DNA of 22,194 bases, from assembly GCA_900550295.1 (NCBI GenBank), contig URRM01000020.1, forward strand, positions 1 through 22,194, in the 5' to 3' direction. Under the pieces are notes generated by a model. The model ran no database searches. It saw only the letters and a list, made by a program, of their open reading frames with translations, and was not told the origin of the DNA. Positions 14,756-21,536 of the stretch are shown in pieces. The stretch comes from an uncultured bacterium (GTDB lineage Bacteria; Cyanobacteriota; Vampirovibrionia; Gastranaerophilales; Gastranaerophilaceae). Each line of letters starts with the position of its first letter. Position 1 is the first letter of the stretch. The translations under genes and the position numbers were made by a program.

Positions 14756-16036
14756 TTATTTAGTGTTTGGAATTCTGATGCAGAATTCTGTGCCTTGTCC
14801 TTCAACGCTATTTACCGTAATTTCACCGCCGTGAGATTTTGCGATTTGTTGAGCCAAGTATAACCCTAAACCGGTTCCGATTTTACGGAATTTCTTTGCT
14901 GTAGAATAGTATTTTTTGAAGACCATTTCAATGTCTTTTTTAGAGATACCTTTACCGTGGTCAATGACGGAAATATTTACGTCGGTTGTTGTCTTTACGA
15001 CTTTTATGTCGATATTTTTGCTTGTGTCACTGTGTAAAATTGCGTTTTGGATTAAGTTTTTAATAACCCTTTTTAATTGCATTTTGTCAGCTGTAATTGT
15101 AATATTTTCGTACTCTTTGTATTTTATTTTTAAATTGCTTTTTTCTGCAATAGCGTTCATTTCGTTAACAATTTCTCTGATAAATGGGTTAATTTCAAAG
15201 GTTTCCAAATATAAAACTGCACCATTGTCTTTGATTTTGTAAGTTTCAAGCAGGACTTGAACTAGTTCAATCAACTCTTTGTTAGAGGTTTGCATATTTA
15301 TTATGGCTTCTTTTTGCTTGTCAGTAATTGAGCCAAATTTTTCATCAAGCAAAAATTCCAAAATGTTAGATTCGGCAATAATCGGAACTTTTAAATCATG
15401 CGTAAGTGTTGCAACAAAATCTTCTTTTAAATGTTCCAATTCTTTTTGGTTTGTAACGTTTTTTAGAATTACAATAAATCTCTTCTTTTTATCTTCAAGT
15501 TGAAGCTTCATTGTTGTTGCTTCAAACGCATCATCAGAGTACGATTTTATATAAACTTCAGTATTTTCAAGTTTTTCAATTGGGGTTTCATCAGGAATAT
15601 GTATGTATTCAAGAAGATTTTTTCTCAAAACATCCTTGCCTCTTTCATTAAACCATTGCAAAACTTTTGGAGTTGTTCTTAAAATTTTATATTTTTTGTC
15701 AATAATCAATAAACCATCTGATAATGAGTTTAAAATAGCCTCCAAAAACTTATTTTGGTGGATTAATTCAGTTTGTTGTTGGGCAACTTCTCGTTCTTTT
15801 TCGCTAAGTGTGTCTATAAGTTGGTTAATGCTATCAGTAAGTGTTTCGTATGATTCAGGGTTAATCTTCTTCATCTTTTTACCCAAATCACCATATCTAA
15901 CTGATTTTAATGTTTCATTTACGGCACCAATATAATCGTTCATTTTAGCCCAACGTTGAGTAGTTTTTTTAGATACCAATAGAAGCATCAAAAAAATAAA
16001 AATTACGAATAAATTTAGTGCAAAGAACCAAATCAT
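14756..16036 (-). CDS. Sensor histidine kinase, membrane-anchored, with PAS domain
   Basis: The 426-residue protein has one N-terminal membrane helix (2-21) with almost no extracytoplasmic part, a HAMP-like coiled region (about 30-90), a PAS domain (about 95-195, starting ILNSLSDGLLIID), a HisKA helix pair with phospho-acceptor H213 in LTHDLKVPI, and an ATP domain with N box NLIQNAILHS (N327, N331), G1 box DHGKGI (359-364), F box and G2 box GTGLGL (387-392). All residues needed for kinase activity are seen. With no periplasmic loop, the signal is probably cytosolic and read by the PAS. No response regulator is adjacent, so it is an orphan kinase. An AAGG ribosome site precedes the ATG. It heads the acyltransferase-amidase-dacB run. 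Confidence 0.93.
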   Translation of the reverse strand: MIWFFALNLFVIFIFLMLLLVSKKTTQRWAKMNDYIGAVNETLKSVRYGDLGKKMKKINPESYETLTDSINQLIDTLSEKEREVAQQQTELIHQNKFLEAILNSLSDGLLIIDKKYKILRTTPKVLQWFNERGKDVLRKNLLEYIHIPDETPIEKLENTEVYIKSYSDDAFEATTMKLQLEDKKKRFIVILKNVTNQKELEHLKEDFVATLTHDLKVPIIAESNILEFLLDEKFGSITDKQKEAIINMQTSNKELIELVQVLLETYKIKDNGAVLYLETFEINPFIREIVNEMNAIAEKSNLKIKYKEYENITITADKMQLKRVIKNLIQNAILHSDTSKNIDIKVVKTTTDVNISVIDHGKGISKKDIEMVFKKYYSTAKKFRKIGTGLGLYLAQQIAKSHGGEITVNSVEGQGTEFCIRIPNTK

Positions 16037-16055
16037 GTTTGTTAACCTTTTTGTA

Positions 16056-16084
16056 TTGAATTTCTGTTTTTATGTTACTATATT
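16056..16084 (+). promoter_or_regulatory. Promoter of the FliO-like/NeuB-like operon
   Basis: TTGAAT (16056-16061, 4 of 6), a 17-base spacer and TATATT (16079-16084, 5 of 6) predict a start near 16091 and a leader of about 31 bases to the ATG at 16122. It lies in the 85-base gap between divergent genes. Confidence 0.5.
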
Positions 16085-16121
16085 AATAATTCAAATTCAA
16101 TAATTGTTAAATGAGGCTTAT

Positions 16122-16712
16122 ATGAAAAAATACTATTTATTATTAATGTCATTAATTTTCACAGTGCAAGCATCATATGCTGATAGTATGTTTCCGGCAA
16201 GCATACACAGAGCTTTGAAACATTCTGCAGATGTGAATTATTTCTCTGTTGTAATAGCGCTTGGCGTTGTAATTTTACTAATTTATATTACAGGTATTGT
16301 TTACGCAAAGTTGAATGTTCTTGGTCACAATGCCGTAAAAAAACAATATAAAGGTTTAGATAACGAAAGAATTTTTATTCATTCAACAACACAAATCGGC
16401 AATAATAAAACATTACACGTAATTGAAATTGCCGGCAAAAAGTTACTAATCGGGGTTACAAATGAGTCTATAAATTTAATTAAAGACTTAGACGAAACTG
16501 AAAATTCTAAAGTTTCAACCGATGAAGTTAAGTCAATTTTCCAAAGAGAATTGTCAAAAACAATGCCTTTAGATAAGATTTATCCTCAAAACGAAAATAT
16601 GTACCAAGAAGACGATATAGAGATAAAATCAAACATTCCTGACACAGAAGAAGTAAATGAAGATTCAGAAAATAAATCAGAAGATTTTGGTTTATACAAA
16701 AAATATTTATAA
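16122..16712 (+). CDS. FliO-like single-pass membrane protein
   Basis: The 196-residue protein has a signal peptide (1-20, SYA before the cut), a short outside segment, a membrane helix (about 41-61) and a cytoplasmic domain at about 80-125: IFIHSTTQIGNNKTLHVIEI, then AGKKLLIGVTNESINLIKDL. This spacing of a leading strand, a K/T-L-hydrophobic strand, and G-K-x-L-L-I-G-V-T is the FliO pattern. FliO helps assemble the flagellar export gate. The tail from 150 is acidic and probably disordered. A frame extends back to a TTG at 16104, but GAGG lies 5 bases before the ATG at 16122, so that start is used. No other flagellar gene is present in the window. It is followed after 27 bases by the NeuB-like gene. 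Confidence 0.62.
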   Translation: MKKYYLLLMSLIFTVQASYADSMFPASIHRALKHSADVNYFSVVIALGVVILLIYITGIVYAKLNVLGHNAVKKQYKGLDNERIFIHSTTQIGNNKTLHVIEIAGKKLLIGVTNESINLIKDLDETENSKVSTDEVKSIFQRELSKTMPLDKIYPQNENMYQEDDIEIKSNIPDTEEVNEDSENKSEDFGLYKKYL

Positions 16713-16739
16713 ACATACAAGGAAGTAGGTAGTTGAATA

Positions 16740-17606
16740 ATGTCAAAAACAGTAAAAGTAGCAAATAAACTAATAGGTGACGGACAACCTTGTTTTATCA
16801 CTGCAGAAATAGGTATTAACCATAATGGTAGTTTGGCTTTGGCAAAAAGGTTAATAGACTTGGCAGTTTCTGTGAGATGTGATGCTGTTAAATTCCAAAA
16901 AAGAACTGTAGACGTTGTTTATTCAAAAGAAGAATTGGCAAAAGAACGTGAAAGCGTTTTCGGTACTACAAATGGTGATTTAAAACGTGGCTTGGAATTT
17001 GGTTATGACGAATATAAAGAAATTGATGAATATTGCAAAGAAAAGGGTATTATTTGGTATGCATCTTGTTGGGATAAAGGTTCTGTAGATTTTATCGAGC
17101 AATTTAACCCTCCTTGCTACAAGATTGCTTCAGCCTCTTTGACAGATGATGAACTTTTGAAATATACAAAAGCAAAAGGTAAACCGATATTTTTGGCTAC
17201 CGGCATGAGTACAATGGAGCAAATTGACCACGCAGTTGAGATTTTAGGCAAAGAAAATTTAATTATTTATCACTGTACTTCAACATACCCAACTGATAAT
17301 TCAGAAATAAATTTGAAAGTAATACCTGTATTAAAAGAGCGTTTTGATTGTCCAATAGGTTTTTCCGGACATGAAAAAGGTATCTTTCCAACAATTCTTT
17401 CAACAGTAGTCGGGGCTTGTGCAGTAGAACGTCATATTACAACAGATAGAACTTTATGGGGCTCAGACCAAGCTGCAAGCTTAGAATTTGACGGCTTGAA
17501 CCGTATCGTAAGAGATATCAGACAAGTTAAAACTCTTATGGGTGACGGTGTTAAAAAAGTTTATGACAGCGAATTACCAATTATAAAAAAACTTAGAAAG
17601 GTTTAG
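16740..17606 (+). CDS. NeuB-like PEP-dependent nonulosonate synthase, without SAF domain
   Basis: Members condense phosphoenolpyruvate with a 6-carbon amino sugar or sugar (or its phosphate) to give a nine-carbon sialic-acid-like sugar. The TIM barrel is complete: AEIGINHNG (22-30), DAVKFQK (48-54), YKIASASLTD (127-136), ATGMST (153-158), YHCTSTYPT (177-185), and the two metal-binding histidines H211 in GFSGHEKG and H232 in VERHITTDR. At 288 residues it ends with the barrel and lacks the C-terminal SAF (antifreeze-like) domain that shapes the active site in most NeuB dimers (about 340 residues). Ribosome sequence AAGGAAG is upstream. It is followed after 2 bases by a KdsC-like phosphatase, suggesting a phosphorylated product. 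Confidence 0.87.
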   Translation: MSKTVKVANKLIGDGQPCFITAEIGINHNGSLALAKRLIDLAVSVRCDAVKFQKRTVDVVYSKEELAKERESVFGTTNGDLKRGLEFGYDEYKEIDEYCKEKGIIWYASCWDKGSVDFIEQFNPPCYKIASASLTDDELLKYTKAKGKPIFLATGMSTMEQIDHAVEILGKENLIIYHCTSTYPTDNSEINLKVIPVLKERFDCPIGFSGHEKGIFPTILSTVVGACAVERHITTDRTLWGSDQAASLEFDGLNRIVRDIRQVKTLMGDGVKKVYDSELPIIKKLRKV

Positions 17607-17608
17607 TT

Positions 17609-18085
17609 GTGAGTATTCCAAAATCAGTAAGGATGGTTGTTTCTGACTTTGACGGCATTTTTACGGACAATACTGTTATAATCTCTGAAGATAAAAAAAT
17701 CTCAAGACGTATTAGTTTTAAAGACGTAATGGGTGTTTCTTTGCTGGTTAAAAACGGCTATCTGGTTGGTATTATTTCGGGTGAAAAAAATTCTGCAATT
17801 GAAATGATATCAAATAATTTTAAATTGACAGAGGTTCATCAAGGAATCAGAAATAAACTTGAAGTGTTAAAAGGAATTCTTGAAAGAAATAATTTAACTC
17901 CGGATGAAATTTTGTATGTTGGTGATGATGTGAACGATGCAGAATGCCTAAAATTTGCAGGTACAAAATTTACAGTTCCGAATGCAAATAAAAAAATAAA
18001 AGAAATTGAGAATATTCAAATGACCTCAGTGTGTGGTGGTGATGGAGCTTTCCGTGAAATAGCCGATGAAATTTTAGAGGCTTAA
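17609..18085 (+). CDS. KdsC-like HAD phosphatase
   Basis: A 158-residue capless HAD phosphatase of the KdsC/YrbI type, it starts at GTG with AAAGG about 8 bases upstream; no ATG is available near. Motif I is SDFDGIFTDN with D13 and D15, motif II IISGEK (55-60), motif III K83, and motif IV GDDVND (105-110). The tail GGDGAFREIADEIL matches the conserved KdsC C-terminus that closes the neighbour's active site in the tetramer. Family members dephosphorylate KDO-8-phosphate or sialic-acid-type 9-phosphates. Coming 2 bases after the NeuB-like gene, it probably acts on that enzyme's product. No cytidylyltransferase (NeuA/KdsB) gene follows in the window. Confidence 0.87.
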   Translation: MSIPKSVRMVVSDFDGIFTDNTVIISEDKKISRRISFKDVMGVSLLVKNGYLVGIISGEKNSAIEMISNNFKLTEVHQGIRNKLEVLKGILERNNLTPDEILYVGDDVNDAECLKFAGTKFTVPNANKKIKEIENIQMTSVCGGDGAFREIADEILEA

Positions 18086-18094
18086 TTAAACCAC

Positions 18095-18122
18095 TTGCAA
18101 ACACTGTAATTTGTATTATAAT
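18095..18122 (+). promoter_or_regulatory. Promoter of the aspartokinase operon
   Basis: TTGCAA (18095-18100), a 16-base spacer and a perfect TATAAT (18117-18122) predict a start near 18129, leaving a leader of about 15 bases. The gap is too short (58 bases) for a lysine riboswitch. Confidence 0.65.
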
Positions 18123-18143
18123 TTTGAATGAATAAGGTTGATT

Positions 18144-19412
18144 ATGCGAAATCTAGTAGTTCAAAAATTTGGAGGCACATCAGTTGCCGATACAGAAAAA
18201 ATTAAAAACGTTGCCAATTCAGTAATCAGAGAAAAGAAATTGGGCAATGATGTCGTGGTTGTTGTTTCAGCAATGGGACATACTACCGATTACTTGATGA
18301 AAATGGCAAAAGATATAAGTGATGTTCCTTCATCAAGAGAATTAGATATGCTTTTATCTACCGGTGAAGGTGTTTCTATTGCGTTATTATCTATGGCAAT
18401 TCAAGCTCAAGGTTATGATGCGGTAAGTATGAATGCAATGCAAATTGGCATTATTACAGAAAATGTTCATAATAAAGCAAGAATTATCGATATTAAAACA
18501 GAAAAATTAAACAAATACTTAGAAGAAGGTAAAATTATTGTAGTTGCAGGTTTTCAAGGTGTAACCGAAGACGGGGAAATTACAACATTGGGCAGAGGCG
18601 GTTCTGATACATCTGCCGTTGCAATTGCAGCTGCACTGGAGGCTAAACGTTGTGATATTTATACCGATGTAGAAGGTGTATACACAACAGATCCGAGAAT
18701 TGTGCCTAATGCTTCTAAATTAGAAGTTGTTACATATGACGAAATGCTTGAATTGGCAAGCGTTGGTGCAAATGTATTACATCCTCGTTCAGTTGAAACT
18801 GCAAAACAATTTAATATGCCGGTAAGGGTAAGAAGTAGTTTTAACTTGTCAAATATGGGAACTTTGATTAAAGGAGAGTATGACGATATGGAAATATGTA
18901 GACCTGTAACAGGCGTAGCTGTTGATATGTCAAAATTAAGAATTGTTGTTTGCGACGTACCTGACGAACCTGGGGTTGCTGCAAAAATATTTACAACTTT
19001 GTCAGATGAACATATTTCTGTAGATACTATCATTCAATCTTACGCAAGATTACACAACAATACTAATGATATTGCATTCACTATCAATAAGACAGATTTG
19101 CCTAGAACAATGGAACTTTTTGATAAAATCAACGACGAAATTAAAGCAGAAAAAATTCATATCGACGACAATATCGCAAAGGTTTCAATTGTCGGTGCAG
19201 GTATGATTGACAGACCAGGGGTTGCTGCCACAATGTTTGACACTTTAGCAAACCTAAATATAAATATTAAAATGATTTCTACAAGCGAAGTAAAAATTAG
19301 CTGTCTTGTAGATGCAGATGTGGCAAATGATGCTTTGAGAGCTTTACATAAAGCGTTTAACTTGGGTTGTGATATAATCGCAACAGTTAAAGGTGATTTA
19401 CCAAATATTTAA
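18144..19412 (+). CDS. lysC: Aspartokinase (alpha subunit), two ACT domains
   Basis: It phosphorylates aspartate, the first step toward lysine, threonine, methionine and diaminopimelate for the wall. The 422 residues comprise the kinase domain with KFGGTS (8-13), STGEGVS (72-78), GRGGSDTSA (150-158) and DVEGVYTTDPR (175-185), then two ACT domains (about 265-340 and 345-415) for amino-acid feedback. This is the short monofunctional form seen in Bacillus LysC and cyanobacteria. A frame goes back to TTG at 18138, but AAGG lies 6 bases before the ATG at 18144, so that start is used. It has its own promoter. A strong internal ribosome site suggests a separately made beta subunit, listed next. The next gene starts 10 bases after the stop. 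Confidence 0.95.
   Translation: MRNLVVQKFGGTSVADTEKIKNVANSVIREKKLGNDVVVVVSAMGHTTDYLMKMAKDISDVPSSRELDMLLSTGEGVSIALLSMAIQAQGYDAVSMNAMQIGIITENVHNKARIIDIKTEKLNKYLEEGKIIVVAGFQGVTEDGEITTLGRGGSDTSAVAIAAALEAKRCDIYTDVEGVYTTDPRIVPNASKLEVVTYDEMLELASVGANVLHPRSVETAKQFNMPVRVRSSFNLSNMGTLIKGEYDDMEICRPVTGVAVDMSKLRIVVCDVPDEPGVAAKIFTTLSDEHISVDTIIQSYARLHNNTNDIAFTINKTDLPRTMELFDKINDEIKAEKIHIDDNIAKVSIVGAGMIDRPGVAATMFDTLANLNINIKMISTSEVKISCLVDADVANDALRALHKAFNLGCDIIATVKGDLPNI
18888..19412 (+). CDS. Likely aspartokinase beta subunit from an internal in-frame start
   Basis: Inside the aspartokinase gene, AAAGGAG (18870-18876) lies 11 bases before an in-frame ATG at 18888 (Met249 of the full protein). Translation from there would give 174 residues containing both ACT domains and no kinase domain. 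Bacillus and Corynebacterium aspartokinases are known to make such a beta subunit from an internal start at nearly the same place (about residue 246-250) and assemble as alpha2-beta2. The spacing is slightly long, and the purine run also encodes KGE, so chance is possible. Confidence 0.55.
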   Translation: MEICRPVTGVAVDMSKLRIVVCDVPDEPGVAAKIFTTLSDEHISVDTIIQSYARLHNNTNDIAFTINKTDLPRTMELFDKINDEIKAEKIHIDDNIAKVSIVGAGMIDRPGVAATMFDTLANLNINIKMISTSEVKISCLVDADVANDALRALHKAFNLGCDIIATVKGDLPNI

Positions 19413-19422
19413 GGAGTTTTTA

Positions 19423-20676
19423 ATGGAAAATATTCAAGATAACGAAAACCAATTTGTTGGCACTTATGATATAAAAACTTGGAAAAAATGGACAATTTTA
19501 GGTGTCACATTAATTGGTATAGTGACAACTATATATCTAGCTTTTGTTTATTATAAAGCTAATTTTATGACAGGTGCACACGCAAGTTTTTGTTCAATTA
19601 ATGATTTTATTGACTGTGATTCTGTTGCAAAAACAAAAGACTCTCAATTTTTCGGTATTCCTTTAGCTTTATGGGGAATGTTTTTATACGCATTTATCGG
19701 TTTGATGATGTGTGCTAAAAAGTTGGCTCAAACAAAATTGCTAAAATTTTTAGAAGTATTTAAAAATCCTTATGCATATATCGCTGCATTGGGTGTAATT
19801 TCTTTTACTATCTCCATGATTTTACTATGCGTTAGCTTATTCCAAATTAAAAAATTATGCATAATGTGCGTATTAACTTATATCTTAGACCTTTTAATCG
19901 GCCTATTGGCAATGAATGATTATACAAGACACGGATTTGCAGAAATATTTAAAACTTCATTCTATGACTTTTTGAGCGCATTGAAGGTTAAAAAATATTT
20001 AATTGCATTCATTGTAGTTGCAGTTTGTGGCATAGGATTTTTAATATATACCTCTGTATCTTTAAAATTAGCTCCACAAGTTAAAAGAATTAATTCAATT
20101 CAAAAATATATTAAAATGAATGAAAAACAAGAAAATCCATACGCACCTAAAAGTAATGTTTTGGGTGATGAAAACGGTGAAGTTGTATTAACTGTATTTT
20201 CAGACTTTAGATGCCCAATTTGTCAGGTATTCAATATTATTGTTTGCAAAACAGTAAGTGAGCTTAAAAACGTAAAAGTTGTACATTACCAATTTCCACT
20301 TGATGCAGAATGTAATAAATATATACCAACTCAAGTTCACCCTGGGGCTTGCGTGTTGGCATTGTATGCTCTTGCTGCAGAAAAACAAGGTAATTATTGG
20401 GGCTTTGGTTCAGAATTATACTTGAAACAACCAATGACAGATTACGATGTATGGGCAATCGCTTTAGAACAAGGCTTGGATTTGGATAAATTAAAGGCAG
20501 ATGTTCAAGATCCTGCTTTGGTTAAAAAATTGGAAGCAGATATTAATTATTCTCATTCATTTGACTTGCACGGAACTCCGGCATATTCAATTAATAACCA
20601 AAAAGTGAATATGGGTATTTTACCGGACTTTGTTTTGAAAAAAGAATTGATAAAATACGGAGCACAAGAAAAGTAA
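19423..20676 (+). CDS. VKOR-DsbA fusion: membrane disulfide-forming enzyme
   Basis: It makes disulfides in exported proteins and passes electrons to quinone. Residues 20-210 are a vitamin K epoxide reductase homologue with five likely membrane helices, the loop pair C57 and C65 (CSINDFIDC), a following S67, and the quinone-side C146-IM-C149. Residues 245-417 form a thioredoxin-fold DsbA/thiol oxidase domain with C264-PI-C267 and the cis-proline loop HGTP (P386). One chain thus does the work of DsbB and DsbA, as in cyanobacterial and actinobacterial fusions. An upstream GTG at 19393 is possible, but AAGGAG sits 6 bases from the ATG at 19423. Extra cysteines (C275, C297, C310) occur in the second domain. 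It probably shares the aspartokinase transcript. Confidence 0.93.
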   Translation: MENIQDNENQFVGTYDIKTWKKWTILGVTLIGIVTTIYLAFVYYKANFMTGAHASFCSINDFIDCDSVAKTKDSQFFGIPLALWGMFLYAFIGLMMCAKKLAQTKLLKFLEVFKNPYAYIAALGVISFTISMILLCVSLFQIKKLCIMCVLTYILDLLIGLLAMNDYTRHGFAEIFKTSFYDFLSALKVKKYLIAFIVVAVCGIGFLIYTSVSLKLAPQVKRINSIQKYIKMNEKQENPYAPKSNVLGDENGEVVLTVFSDFRCPICQVFNIIVCKTVSELKNVKVVHYQFPLDAECNKYIPTQVHPGACVLALYALAAEKQGNYWGFGSELYLKQPMTDYDVWAIALEQGLDLDKLKADVQDPALVKKLEADINYSHSFDLHGTPAYSINNQKVNMGILPDFVLKKELIKYGAQEK

Positions 20677-20695
20677 AGATTTTGTAGTGTAAACC

Positions 20696-21244
20696 ATGGA
20701 AAACAAAAAGATTTTACTACACGCTTGTTGCGGAATTTGTTCTGCGTACCCAATTTTGAACTTAAGAGAATTGGGTTATGAGCCTGTTGTTTATTTCTTT
20801 AACCCAAATATTTATCCGGATTTCGAGTATGAAAAACGCTTGGAAATGGAAAGAATTCTTTGCAACTACCACAAATGCGAGTTGATAGTAGGTGAATATA
20901 ACCAAGATTTCTATTTTGATGCTGTAAAAGGACTTGAAAACGAGCCTGAAAGAGGTAAACGCTGTGAAGTTTGTTTTCGGATTCGCTTGGAAGAAACCGC
21001 AAAAAAAACAAAAGAACTTAAGATTGACACCTTTACAACCTCAATTGTGATAAGTCCGCATAAAAATTTTGCATTGCTTTCAAAAATTGGAGAGAATATT
21101 GCTAAAAAATATGACTTGAATTACTTGGCAGTAGATTTTAAGAAAAAAGACGGATTTTTGAAAACTAATAGAATTTCAAAAGAATTGAATTTGTATCGCC
21201 AAAATTATTGTGGCTGTAAATTTAGTATTAGAACAGATTCGTAA
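20696..21244 (+). CDS. queH: Epoxyqueuosine reductase QueH
   Basis: QueH carries out the last step of queuosine synthesis, reducing epoxyqueuosine in the tRNA wobble position, without the cobalamin used by QueG. The 182-residue protein (former DUF208) keeps the conserved metal cysteines: HACCGIC (C11, C12, C15), CEVC (C90, C93) and YRQNYCGC (C172, C174). FNPNIYPDFEYEKR (about 35-48) and SPHKN are also typical. It lies 19 bases after the VKOR-DsbA gene on the same strand and has no clear ribosome site, so it may depend on the upstream message. No other queuosine gene is in the window. Confidence 0.93.
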   Translation: MENKKILLHACCGICSAYPILNLRELGYEPVVYFFNPNIYPDFEYEKRLEMERILCNYHKCELIVGEYNQDFYFDAVKGLENEPERGKRCEVCFRIRLEETAKKTKELKIDTFTTSIVISPHKNFALLSKIGENIAKKYDLNYLAVDFKKKDGFLKTNRISKELNLYRQNYCGCKFSIRTDS

Positions 21245-21278
21245 AAACGATATTTTTTTGCTTTACTTTAATATCATA

Positions 21279-21308
21279 TTGCCAAAATAAAAATCCTTTT
21301 GTTATAAT
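21279..21308 (+). promoter_or_regulatory. Promoter of the Cys-rich protein gene
   Basis: TTGCCA (21279-21284), an 18-base spacer and a perfect TATAAT (21303-21308) preceded by TGT (extended -10) predict a start near 21315, about 20 bases before the ATG at 21336. Confidence 0.65.
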
Positions 21309-21335
21309 GTTTGATATTAAAAAAGGAGTTTAGGT

Positions 21336-21536
21336 ATGGAATGCAAAAAAGACGATAATAAACTAGATTGTACTTGCACCAGTACAACTTGCAGAAACAG
21401 AGGTATTTGCTGTGATTGCGTAAGGCACCACAGAGAAAAAGGCGAAATTCCCGGATGCTTTTTTACAGCAGCAGGCGAAGCTTCTTACGACCGTTCAATA
21501 GCAAATTTTATTAAGGTGATGTCTAAACATGTATAA
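21336..21536 (+). CDS. Small Cys-rich protein, DUF6485-like
   Basis: The 66-residue cytosolic protein has eight cysteines: C3, C12, C14, C19, C25, C26, C28 and C41. The pattern (CTC, CRNRGICCDC, then HHREKGEIPGCFF and a final YDRSIANFI) matches the small DUF6485 family as I know it. The clustered cysteines and the HH pair suggest zinc or an iron-sulfur cluster, but no function is established. An AAGGAG ribosome site and a promoter of its own lie upstream. Its 3' end overlaps the next gene by 8 bases, so the two are probably translated together. Confidence 0.78.
   Translation: MECKKDDNKLDCTCTSTTCRNRGICCDCVRHHREKGEIPGCFFTAAGEASYDRSIANFIKVMSKHV

Noticed and set aside
16528..16801. Overlapping minus-strand frames at the FliO-like/NeuB-like junction
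   Set aside because: They are antisense to the acidic tail of the FliO-like gene; their Leu-rich or Ser-rich character reflects the complement of Glu/Asp/Lys codons.
18086..18143. Lysine riboswitch or leader control before aspartokinase
   Set aside because: The gap is 58 bases and mostly promoter, too short for a lysine riboswitch.
18659..19033. Minus-strand frame of 124 codons in aspartokinase
   Set aside because: Antisense shadow of a strongly conserved coding region; no start signal.
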